Assembly (NCBI GenBank): GCA_012518875.1
Contig: JAAYRI010000087.1
Location: forward strand, 1-64,000
From: Peptococcaceae bacterium
GTDB lineage: Bacteria > Bacillota > Desulfotomaculia > Desulfotomaculales > Pelotomaculaceae
Direction of reading: 5' to 3'
DNA length: 64,000 nt
Part shown: one piece after another, positions 50,001-57,590 of the stretch
Numbering within the stretch: position 1 is the stretch's first letter
How the letters are laid out: the number at the start of each line of letters is the position of its first letter
Program-made: the position numbers and the translations under genes
Notes under the pieces: generated by a model
The model's database searches: none
The model's input: the letters and a program-made list of their open reading frames with translations, nothing else
What the model was told of the DNA's origin: nothing

Positions 50001-50507
50001 ATCGCTGTAAAACAGGTGGAGTTCATCCAGCTTTTCCGCCAATGTTTCTGCCCCCTGGCGGTTATGTAAGGCGGCGGCAGCAGTAGCCAGCTCCTCCGGT
50101 TCGAGGCAGTAATTTTTTATTTCTCCCAGGGTGTGTGCCAGGGTGTCCAAAAAGCCGGGTTTGTTAACCGAACCGCGAAATACCTTTATTTCATCCCGGC
50201 GCTCCGCCAACAGGCGCCACAGGAGCATCCGCTTGCCCTGTTCCCCGATAGGAGATCGAGCTAACCCGCCCGCATCCTGTAATACCCGGTGGGCCAAACA
50301 CCGAAAACTGAATACCCCTGCCCGGACAAATCCTTTTAGCCCCGGGGTAGCGGCCAGCATATATTCAGACTGCTGAACAGACTGCTCCGGTACCAGCAAT
50401 ATCAGTGGGGTACCGGTTGGGCCGGCCTTTAATTCTGTGCGAATTTGTTCCAGACAGGCCTGGGTTTTACCACTTCCTGCCCGGCCGACAATAAACCGTA
50501 GTGACAA
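47031..50507 (-). CDS. addB: helicase-exonuclease AddAB subunit AddB
   Basis: 1158 aa; 'RFIVGRAGSGKTQACLEQI', 'YLRIIDYKTGG', C-terminal Fe-S cysteines 'CRYCPYKPVCRFD'. Confidence 0.95.
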   Translation of the reverse strand: MSLRFIVGRAGSGKTQACLEQIRTELKAGPTGTPLILLVPEQSVQQSEYMLAATPGLKGFVRAGVFSFRCLAHRVLQDAGGLARSPIGEQGKRMLLWRLLAERRDEIKVFRGSVNKPGFLDTLAHTLGEIKNYCLEPEELATAAAALHNRQGAETLAEKLDELHLFYSDFEGFLANRFIEPGDHLKLLAERLPLSAAVQNGKVWVDGFSNFTPQECRVLASLMHCARQVNITLCADGATLDAGLDRAGVFYPIWKTYASLSRLAAAEDIPVEEPLVLDGSGGVRYHSPGIAHLEKHFFSYPAPQWYGDEGGVLLAAAANPRAEIEGVAREITALCRDAGYRYREIIILLRNLDHYAEEIRCIFADYGIPVFIDRQGTVMHHPLVELVRAALEVTLSNWSFDPVFRFLKTDLAPLSRKEIDLLENYVLAHGIRGSRWTDGEPWEYYRCFSLEEDSKPGDEEKGELDAVNHIRCRVVSFLDEFCRTASPGINVRGITEALFNLLEKMQVPEKLASWVKAAEKDVPLEQVPEHKRIWDGLIALLEQVVEVLGDEVLPIEDYAAILDAGLAGMGLDPGSPGFDQVMVCSLKRLRNSGARVAFVMGACDGMLPARVVEKGLLSEEERDRLRAIGLRLAPGTRHRVFEEQYLIYIALTRSSEKLYLSYPLADDEGRAMAPSPVVARLKALFPRLEKLFWPLEPSGERVQELAFVNNPLCTLPHLVTRMREVKEGQTVAPLWAEVYSWFMGSACREKTSFALSSLFISNKEARLPAPVSKALYGPRLKTSISGIEKFLACPFAHFLARGLRLQERIIYRVGAPELGQFFHVALKNMGDQLRKMGIGWGQLDHEQCRLLAGDIVDKLAPRLQNEILISTARRRYLVSKLKRIVQQTALALVEHYRRGSFQPVGLELAFGPGGDLPAITCSLTGGREMVLTGRIDRVDAVQGEEGCYLRIIDYKTGGSKVNLQDIYHGLKLQLPAYLNVALCYAGELLGADQALPGAMLYFPIADPLVKTNGAIPPPAEVEKMILREFRMTGFVLADTQVVQLTDSGLTGQSQLIPVQIKKDGGFSARSAVFTRDQFGLLGAHLDIQLTIAGTRIMDGVIDIHPYLDGANRPCRYCPYKPVCRFDILLAGNTYRIIKREDEDTIWSRLQRMEGETVG

Positions 50508-50586
50508 AAGACTACACCCCTATCAAATGAAGAAACAGTCCTATTAGGATTTATTGATAAATTTCACGGGACTGTCCCCTGGCATG

Positions 50587-50985
50587 TTATTTTGTGAGTT
50601 TACCTGTGGCCTTACTGACAAAGCGATCTGTGTTTACAATAAACCGTTCATGGATACCCGAGCAGATCAAGTCAATCCGGTCCCGCGCCTCAACTGTAAA
50701 TAGCAGCTTTTTTCCAGTAACCTCCGCCAGGCGGGTAGTAACAACTACTTCCATGCCTACGGGGGTGGCAGCCAGGTGCTTAACATCAACCCTGGTACCA
50801 ACTGTGGTTGAACCTTCCTCCAGATAGGAGGCCACAGATAATAAAGCTGCCTTTTCTATGAAACGAATCAGGGCCGGTGTTGCGAAAACTGGCACAGAAC
50901 CACTTTCGTAAACAACTGCCGTTTCCTTTTCACTAACCGTCATCCTCACCTCGCCGGTAAGGCCCGGTTTTATCTTGTTTTCCAT
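50587..50985 (-). CDS. hot-dog fold thioesterase, FlK-like
   Basis: likely ATG 50985 (MENKIKPGLTGEVRM); 'YLEEGSTTVGTRVDVKHLAATPVGMEV'; paralog of 53493-53900. Confidence 0.85.
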   Translation of the reverse strand: MENKIKPGLTGEVRMTVSEKETAVVYESGSVPVFATPALIRFIEKAALLSVASYLEEGSTTVGTRVDVKHLAATPVGMEVVVTTRLAEVTGKKLLFTVEARDRIDLICSGIHERFIVNTDRFVSKATGKLTK

Positions 50986-51251
50986 CAGTTTGCCTGGTTT
51001 CCCAAACCGGTAGATAGCTAGTTTGCACAATACATTTAACCTCATAGCCGGTACATCGTTCCCGTGGATTTTCAGAAAACCAGGATTTTCACCTGCCTAT
51101 TTTTTGGTTTTTAGAAAGAATAAGTATGGCTGTCATAAAGTCGTCCTTTTCAACCATTGTCAGGCCGTATACAGCTTGATACTTGATATTAGAATACTTT
51201 GCACTAACAGAGAGAACAATATTTTTAATATCTTCCCGGGAGGAATTAAAC

Positions 51252-52304
51252 ATGGAACACCATACTGCTGTGGAAACCCGGGGCGAAGGCCTGGTGGCCC
51301 ACCACAATCCCCCGCTAACGGCCCCTGAATCAGCCAGGCTCTGGCAGGTAAATCTCTATTACAAAATGCTTTACTGCGTCTTTAAACACTTTTTAAGCAC
51401 CTGTGATGACCAGGACCTGCGCCTGCATATCGAGGAAGCCCTGTCTATGTTTGAAGAGCGGATAAACCGTTCCACGGAAGTGCTTACAGAAGAAGGACAC
51501 CCCGTTCCAATCGGGTTTACGGATAATGATCTGGAGCCGGAAAGCCCCAGGTTGTTTACAGACCTGTACTATTATTACTATATTTTGCATATGGCCCAGA
51601 TTGGGCTTCAATTAAACAGCATGGATTTGGCCCATACAACCCGCAAGGACGTAAGGGAATTTTTTACGGCGTCGGTTTCTTCCACAATGGGATACTATAA
51701 CCGGTTTTCCGACTTGATGCTGGAAAAAGGCATTTATATCCGCCCACCGGCTGTTAATATTTTCAAGGAAACAGATATTGTGGAAAAACAGGACTTCTTA
51801 CGCGGTTTTCTAGGCAAACGCAGGCCCCTTCTAGAGCTGGAAATAAATCACCTTTTTTCCGGCATTAGAAATAATGTGATCGGGGGCCTTTTGGCAACAG
51901 GTTTTCAGCAGGTGGCCGGGTCAGAGCAGGTCCGGGCATATATGGCTAGAGGAACGGATATCTCACGAAAACATGCAGATATACTCAATTCCGTTTTACA
52001 AAAGGAAAAAATACCTGCTCCAATGCACTCCGGGGTGTTGCTCCTGGACTTAACCACGCCTCCCTTCTCCGACAAATTAATGATGCAGCACATGGTGATT
52101 TTAACAGGTATCGGCATCGGTAATCTCGCTAATGCTATGGCTACTTCCCTGAGGCATGATCTCGGTGTAAGCTTCACCCGGCTGATTGGCGAAGCTGCCA
52201 ACTATGGGGAGGATGGGTTAAATATCATGATTGAGAATGGCTGGTTTGAACAACCGCCCCGCAAAATAGACCCCCGGGATCTGGCCAGGGAACAAGTACA
52301 TTGA
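51252..52304 (+). CDS. DUF3231-like protein
   Basis: ATG 51252 after GGGAGG; two similar halves ('NPPLTAPESARLWQVNLYYKM', 'YYYYYILHMAQIGLQLNSMDLAHTTRKDVREFF', 'MLEKGIYIRPP'). Confidence 0.78.
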   Translation: MEHHTAVETRGEGLVAHHNPPLTAPESARLWQVNLYYKMLYCVFKHFLSTCDDQDLRLHIEEALSMFEERINRSTEVLTEEGHPVPIGFTDNDLEPESPRLFTDLYYYYYILHMAQIGLQLNSMDLAHTTRKDVREFFTASVSSTMGYYNRFSDLMLEKGIYIRPPAVNIFKETDIVEKQDFLRGFLGKRRPLLELEINHLFSGIRNNVIGGLLATGFQQVAGSEQVRAYMARGTDISRKHADILNSVLQKEKIPAPMHSGVLLLDLTTPPFSDKLMMQHMVILTGIGIGNLANAMATSLRHDLGVSFTRLIGEAANYGEDGLNIMIENGWFEQPPRKIDPRDLAREQVH

Positions 52305-52344
52305 ATTCAATAGAAAACCAGGAACAATTCGTCCTCCAATATTC

Positions 52345-53142
52345 TTAGATAAAGCCCCCTGGACGATCCCCCATTATATCTGGACCCGGTTGGGGTGATG
52401 TTAGAGGTATGAACTTATATCTTGCCTGGCCCCGGGCATTAAATTCCACATAAAGGACCCTGGGCCTGCGCACCAATTCCTGTTTTAGACCTGTTAGACG
52501 GGCCAAGGCGCCAGGGTTCAGAAAATACTTGTCACCGACCACCTCATGATAGCCAAGATGGGCATGTGCTCCCAGGGTAATGTCTGCCTCCGTGGAAATT
52601 ATCTCAGTTATTAGGGTACAGGGAACCTGATTGGAAAACGCCTTGGGCAAAAGCATGCCATGGACCACATGGAGCGCTATATCACAGTGTTTCTTTTTAA
52701 CCATATAATGCTCCTTGTTCTTTTGCCTATCGATGTTACCATAAAAATGCTGGCCGCTGAGCTGCAACACGCAACCACCGTTGTCCAGGTATAATGCTTT
52801 TCCAGGTTGCAAAAGGTTGATTAATCCCTGTTTAGCCAGCTTGCCCACAGCAGTATGTTCAAGACTGTTCAACCGCTGCCCAATAAGATCGTGATTACCT
52901 GCTACACAGTAGGCCGGCAAATCCAATTCTTTTAAAAACCAGTTGAATAGTTCTAGAGATTTCTGATCGGGGTGGGGATGGTCAAAAACGTCCCCACCAT
53001 GAATTATAAAGTCAACCTGGTTTTGCCGGCAAAGACCAAGCACCTCAGAAAGCTTTAATGAAATGGCATTGAAAAAGTTGTCCCTGCGGTTTTCAGGAAT
53101 TCCGCTACGTATATGTGTGTCAGCAAGATAGATTAAACGCAT
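52345..53142 (-). CDS. metallophosphoesterase (SbcD-like)
   Basis: ATG 53142 after GGAGGG; 'LIYLADTHIRSGIPENRRDNFFNAI', 'IIHGGDVFDHP', 'AGNHDLIG', 'LGAHAHLGY'. Confidence 0.9.
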   Translation of the reverse strand: MRLIYLADTHIRSGIPENRRDNFFNAISLKLSEVLGLCRQNQVDFIIHGGDVFDHPHPDQKSLELFNWFLKELDLPAYCVAGNHDLIGQRLNSLEHTAVGKLAKQGLINLLQPGKALYLDNGGCVLQLSGQHFYGNIDRQKNKEHYMVKKKHCDIALHVVHGMLLPKAFSNQVPCTLITEIISTEADITLGAHAHLGYHEVVGDKYFLNPGALARLTGLKQELVRRPRVLYVEFNARGQARYKFIPLTSPQPGPDIMGDRPGGFI

Positions 53143-53190
53143 AGCGGTTCCCTCCAATATTACACATGTTTTTGCGGTGTCGCATCAAGG

Positions 53191-53406
53191 CTAAAATATT
53201 GACCGCCCGGTGTCCACTCTTTTCTCATCATCGGGTCCCAGAGACACAAACAACTTTTTAAATCTTTCAAAATCCGCCAAATCCATCAATTCTGTGTGGG
53301 AATAAAATATTCTTCCGGCGTTGTTCATAGCTCCCCAGGTCAGTTTAACAATATCCTTATTAACACCCTTTTTGGTTTCTGTTTTGGCAAAGAGTTTTAT
53401 AGACAT
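53191..53406 (-). CDS. small hypothetical protein
   Basis: 71-aa ORF in an otherwise unoccupied gap; no family recognised. Confidence 0.5.
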   Translation of the reverse strand: MSIKLFAKTETKKGVNKDIVKLTWGAMNNAGRIFYSHTELMDLADFERFKKLFVSLGPDDEKRVDTGRSIF

Positions 53407-53492
53407 GTCTTAACACCTTTTACGCCTCGTATTTTCTCCCAATCAATTACATTATATCAAGGAGAGGGAACTCTTTCATAGAATGTTATTGT

Positions 53493-53900
53493 TTATGTGC
53501 CTTTTCCTATCTTCTTTTCCCGAGCCCTCTGGAGAAAGCTGTCCAGATCCACTATAAACCTCTCATGTGTTCCTCTGCCAATTTGTTCCTTATCATCCCA
53601 GGCCTCAAAGGTAAACAAAAGCTTCTTTCCTACAATACCCACCAGGGTTGAATAGACTGCCACCTTCTTACCTACCGGTGTTGGTGATAGATGCTGCACC
53701 TCAAACCTTGTACCTACCGTGGTCATCCCCTCTTCCAAATAAGGTAAGACAGATTCCAGGGTGGCCTTTTCCATCAAGCCAATCATAGCCGGTGAGGCAT
53801 ATACATTTACCACCGTATTGCCGTAAGCGATGGCCGTGTTTTGATCCGTTACCTCATCCCTGGCTATCCCCTTGACACCTACCTCCAGCAATTTGGCCAT
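53493..53900 (-). CDS. hot-dog fold thioesterase, FlK-like
   Basis: 135 aa; 'YLEEGMTTVGTRFEVQHLSPTPVGKKV'; SD upstream. Confidence 0.88.
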   Translation of the reverse strand: MAKLLEVGVKGIARDEVTDQNTAIAYGNTVVNVYASPAMIGLMEKATLESVLPYLEEGMTTVGTRFEVQHLSPTPVGKKVAVYSTLVGIVGKKLLFTFEAWDDKEQIGRGTHERFIVDLDSFLQRAREKKIGKGT

Positions 53901-54068
53901 GTTTTCTCCTCCCTTAAAATTGTTTTTATGTATTTAAATTCATGATCAACCTAGAAAAACCTGCCACCATAGGCAATTAACCTTTAAAATAACAATATTT
54001 TTTGACTGTTAATATGTAATATTATGGGGCTACTGGCATATCCTATCAATATAACGGAGATGATCCGG

Positions 54069-54545
54069 ATGAGCAATCCTTTCCTGGGCCATGAGGCTTC
54101 AGAAATAATACTAATAATTCTACTGTTTTTAGGGCTTTTTGGCCGATCAAATATTATTGTCGTCTCATCCTGTATTCTGCTCTGTGTTAGATACTTCAGC
54201 CTGGATCAGATAATTCTCCCCCTGCTGGAGAAACGCGGCATAGAAATCGGGCTCTTATTTTTAATGCTGCATATCCTGACACCGATAGCCACCGGCAAAC
54301 TGGCCAAGGAGGATATATACTCATCAGTATCTCTAAAAGGTCTACTGGCCCTCTCGGCAGGTGCCCTGGCCACGAAACTCAATGGGGACGGCCTGAACCT
54401 AATGAACACAAGCCCAGAAATTATATTTGGGCTAACCGCAGGTACTGTGGCAGGGATTCTTGTCCTCCGCGGTAGACCCTGTGGGCCGGTGATGGCTGCT
54501 GCCGTAACAGCCGTATTCTATAAATTATTTAGTTTTTTCACCTAA
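54069..54545 (+). CDS. DUF441 family membrane protein
   Basis: multi-TM; 'ILLFLGLFGRSNIIVVSSCILL', 'GIEIGLLFLMLHILTPIATGK'. Confidence 0.87.
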   Translation: MSNPFLGHEASEIILIILLFLGLFGRSNIIVVSSCILLCVRYFSLDQIILPLLEKRGIEIGLLFLMLHILTPIATGKLAKEDIYSSVSLKGLLALSAGALATKLNGDGLNLMNTSPEIIFGLTAGTVAGILVLRGRPCGPVMAAAVTAVFYKLFSFFT

Positions 54546-54638
54546 AAATAATAATCCCATATCACTAAGATACGGGATATTCCAGCACTAACAGGGCAGA
54601 CACCTTGAGGTGATTTAGCAAAAGTCATTTATAGGGTA

Positions 54639-54887
54639 TTAAAGGAGCATCCTAAAAACCATAATCTGGATAAACATTATTATTGGTATACCAAGGGTAA
54701 AAAGGAGCTTTCGGGTTTTATGTTTAAAAACATGCATACCAATATAAACACCTATGGATCCGCCTATAGCAGCCAGCAATAACAACCTGATCTCCGGTAC
54801 CCTGTACCTGTGAGATTTGGCCATGGCTTTGTCATAACACATGATTAAAAAACAGGCCACATTAATGATCAAAATATAAATGAGCAA
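54639..54887 (-). CDS. DUF1294 family membrane protein
   Basis: TTG start at 54887 after GAGGG; 'NVACFLIMCYDKAMAKSHRYRVPEIRLLLLAAIGGSIGVYIGMHVFKHKTRK'. Confidence 0.85.
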   Translation of the reverse strand: MLIYILIINVACFLIMCYDKAMAKSHRYRVPEIRLLLLAAIGGSIGVYIGMHVFKHKTRKLLFTLGIPIIMFIQIMVFRMLL

Positions 54888-54953
54888 AATTAAGACCCTC
54901 TTTTTTCGGATTCCAGGGCCCCATGCATAGAGGAAACACTTAATGCCCAAACT

Positions 54954-55874
54954 ATGGACATGGGAATAATAGCCGTACATGGCGGGTTGGATACCAGCCG
55001 GGAAAAACAGTATCTGGAAATTCTCCAGGAGGCAGCGTTAAAAGGTTATGAACTCCTGCTAAAAAGCCGTGTTCAAGCGCTGGAGGCGGTGCTGCAGGTG
55101 CTGGAGAAATCCCCCAAATTTAATTGTGGCTACGGTTCCGTACTTAATTTTGATGGTATCGTAGAAATGGATGCTGCCATCATGGATGGTCCATCTAGCC
55201 GTTTTGCCGCTGTTGCTGCCATTCAGGATGTCCAACATCCTATTTCTGTAGCCCGGGCACTAATGGAGAAGACATCAAATGTGATCCTGGCTGGTGCCGG
55301 GGCTGTTAAATTTGCCCGGGCACAGGGTTTCCCCGTAGCAGACTGCATAGCCGGCAGACAGCGTGAAGCCTGGCAAAAAGCCCGGGCAAGCCTGGCCCGT
55401 GGTGAAAAACCGGCCCAAAACCTATATACAGGTCTTGCTGCTCCCTATGGTGACACCGTTGGCTGCGTCCTATGGGACGGAACAGGACTCGCTGCAGCTT
55501 CATCCACCGGTGGCTGTTTGCTTAAAACGCCGGGCCGTGTTGGGGATACTCCCAGCCTTGGCGGTGGTATTTTCGCCTCAAAAACAAGCGCTGTTGTATG
55601 CACAGGTATTGGTGAAGCTTTTATAGAAACCCTAACCGCAAAATATGTTGATCAAGTTATCGCCGCAGGCAATGAACCCAATCAAGCTACCAGGCTAGCC
55701 CTGGGTAGACTGTATGAACAAAAGAAGGCAGAGGGTGGTATCCTGGCTGTTGATGCCCGGGGCAATGTTGGTTCCACCTTCAATGCCGGCCGGTTTCCGG
55801 TAGTAGTTGTCGCCGGTGGCCGGCTGATTGACAACTACCAGCCAGTCAACCTGCGCGCGGAGCAAGTACACTAG
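54954..55874 (+). CDS. isoaspartyl peptidase/L-asparaginase (Ntn hydrolase)
   Basis: 306 aa; 'IIAVHGG', 'NCGYGSVLNFDGIVEMDAAIMDG', cleavage-site region 'YGDTVGCVLWDGTGLAAASSTGG'. Confidence 0.93.
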   Translation: MDMGIIAVHGGLDTSREKQYLEILQEAALKGYELLLKSRVQALEAVLQVLEKSPKFNCGYGSVLNFDGIVEMDAAIMDGPSSRFAAVAAIQDVQHPISVARALMEKTSNVILAGAGAVKFARAQGFPVADCIAGRQREAWQKARASLARGEKPAQNLYTGLAAPYGDTVGCVLWDGTGLAAASSTGGCLLKTPGRVGDTPSLGGGIFASKTSAVVCTGIGEAFIETLTAKYVDQVIAAGNEPNQATRLALGRLYEQKKAEGGILAVDARGNVGSTFNAGRFPVVVVAGGRLIDNYQPVNLRAEQVH

Positions 55875-56000
55875 TATAATTTGATATGGCTGTTTAAGCC
55901 CCGGTCTTGATAACATACAACTGGTGTCTAACACTATAAAGCCTAACACATTTAAATATTTTTAGCTAAACACTCTTTATATCCTCCTTAAAAATCATAA

Positions 56001-56047
56001 AAAAATTTAGGCCCCCGGCCTTTTTTGTGCCGGGGGTCATTTTTGCC
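56001..56047. terminator. bidirectional terminator between asparaginase and the repeat protein
   Basis: GGCCCCCGGC...GCCGGGGGTC 10-bp stem flanked by A-rich left and T-rich right arms. Confidence 0.75.
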
Positions 56048-56080
56048 AATCATATTTACAGGAGACATCCTATAGCCTGG

Positions 56081-56692
56081 TTAAAAAAGTTTCTTCCACC
56101 ATGGTAACTGTTCCCTGTCATGATTGTGTTTTTGCAGGTTGCTTTCTCTTTGATCAAACATTCGATTGTATGCTTCCCTGATACCTTGAGATGGGTCAAT
56201 CCCTGCCTTTTTTGGACTTTCTTTCTGGGGTGTATGGGGTATGCCTGTTGGTTCTGCATATTCCTCATCTATAATTTTATTGTAGGTGTCACGGATGTGC
56301 TGAATGGGTTCTTCGGCTTCCTCTTCCAGATCATCAAGGCTATGCTGGACATCATTTTTATAATTGGTTCTGCTGGTCAAACCCTCTCTAATTTCCCGGA
56401 TTGGTTCCTCCTTCAGTTCATCCTCAAGGGAACTAATGCTGCTGTGGGCTTGCCCCCCATCACCCAGCCTTTTTTCGTAACCTTCCCTTATTATTTGGAT
56501 TGGATCTTTTCTCTGACCGTCCGGAGGTGGGTTAACACCCAATTCAGTGCCAAATTCATTATCCAGCTTTTGATGGTAGCCATCCCTGATATCCTGGGTA
56601 GGATCGTCTTCCAGGGCCCCGGTCAGGGCATCCCGGAAATGTTTTGCCAGGCCGGCCCAAATTTTATTTTTTGATCCCCTACTTCCATCCAT
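56081..56692 (-). CDS. acidic five-repeat protein of unknown function
   Basis: ATG 56692 after AAAGGGG (ORF extends to TTG 56722); five motifs DPTQDIRDGY, DPIQIIREGY, EPIREIREGL, EPIQHIRDTY, DPSQGIREAY. Confidence 0.8.
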   Translation of the reverse strand: MDGSRGSKNKIWAGLAKHFRDALTGALEDDPTQDIRDGYHQKLDNEFGTELGVNPPPDGQRKDPIQIIREGYEKRLGDGGQAHSSISSLEDELKEEPIREIREGLTSRTNYKNDVQHSLDDLEEEAEEPIQHIRDTYNKIIDEEYAEPTGIPHTPQKESPKKAGIDPSQGIREAYNRMFDQRESNLQKHNHDREQLPWWKKLF

Positions 56693-56809
56693 ACCCTCAA
56701 GCCCCTTTAAAGTTATAGTCAATTCCAGGGTTCTCTATTATAATGTCAAATCCCTGCCTGTTATATACACATCTTCAGTAGTCAGCTAGCCTGGTAAACC
56801 CTCATCATT

Positions 56810-57001
56810 TTATATAAATCCCCGCAGGATAGGCATAATTTTTGACTTTATTGGTTCCGATAAATCCTTCAACCTGACATCATCTACCTTTAAAATATCA
56901 ATGGTATCCAGCTTTACCAGCTGTGCCAGTTCCCTGGCCGTTAAACCCTGGTTTTTCCGTAGTTCTTTAACTTTTTTGTTTTTTATGCCAAAACCGAACA
57001 T
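56810..57001 (-). CDS. small HTH-domain protein
   Basis: 63 aa; 'KVKELRKNQGLTARELAQLVKLDTIDILKVDDVRLKDL'; SD GGGAGGGG. Confidence 0.78.
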   Translation of the reverse strand: MFGFGIKNKKVKELRKNQGLTARELAQLVKLDTIDILKVDDVRLKDLSEPIKSKIMPILRGFI

Positions 57002-57217
57002 AAAACCCCTCCCTTTTTACGGTTGCTGTACCTATCCAGCACACTTTATGCCAATTATATCAAATTCACATGAATTAAACGAAGAATTTTTGCTACCAGT
57101 TCTTTATCCCTTGCCGCCTTACTGTAAAATAGAACAATTGAACCCTACAGAAAGGGTAACCCCACCAGTTAATAGAATCATAGTCTATTAGTATTTTTTA
57201 TAATGGGGGGATAAAGA

Positions 57218-57469
57218 ATGTCACATATTTTTTCTATTGATGTAGTCAAAGCAGCTTTTATTCGTTCAGACGGAGAATGTGAGTGCATTGCAAATAACCA
57301 TAAACATGCGGGAAGATGCAATAATATGGTTATTTACAACATGAGAGGCCTGAATCTACCCGGCGGTTGGGAAGCCTACCGCCAGTCATCTGATCGCCCC
57401 CTTGATGTAGGCAACTGCCGGATACTTTGCATGAACTGCTATAAGGCCTCACTACAAGACAATAGGTAG
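57218..57469 (+). CDS. small HNH-like zinc-binding protein, apparently lacking catalytic histidines
   Basis: 83 aa; 'GECECIANNHKHAGRCNNMV' and 'NCRILCMNCYKASL' resemble HNH zinc sites, with 'GWEAYRQ' at the usual HH position. Confidence 0.6.
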   Translation: MSHIFSIDVVKAAFIRSDGECECIANNHKHAGRCNNMVIYNMRGLNLPGGWEAYRQSSDRPLDVGNCRILCMNCYKASLQDNR

Positions 57470-57590
57470 ACAATAACCAGCGAGATGATATAGGTTCTGG
57501 CATTACAGTCCATATTGTTTCTGGAAGGATTAAAGAACATCTGGTCGAATATCAAATAATGGAAAGAATAACTATTTAGCGGAGGCTTAG

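Noticed and set aside
54887-54980. Overlap of divergent DUF1294 and asparaginase genes
   Set aside because: A TTG start at 54887 with an upstream GAGGG fits the DUF1294 N-terminus and removes the overlap.
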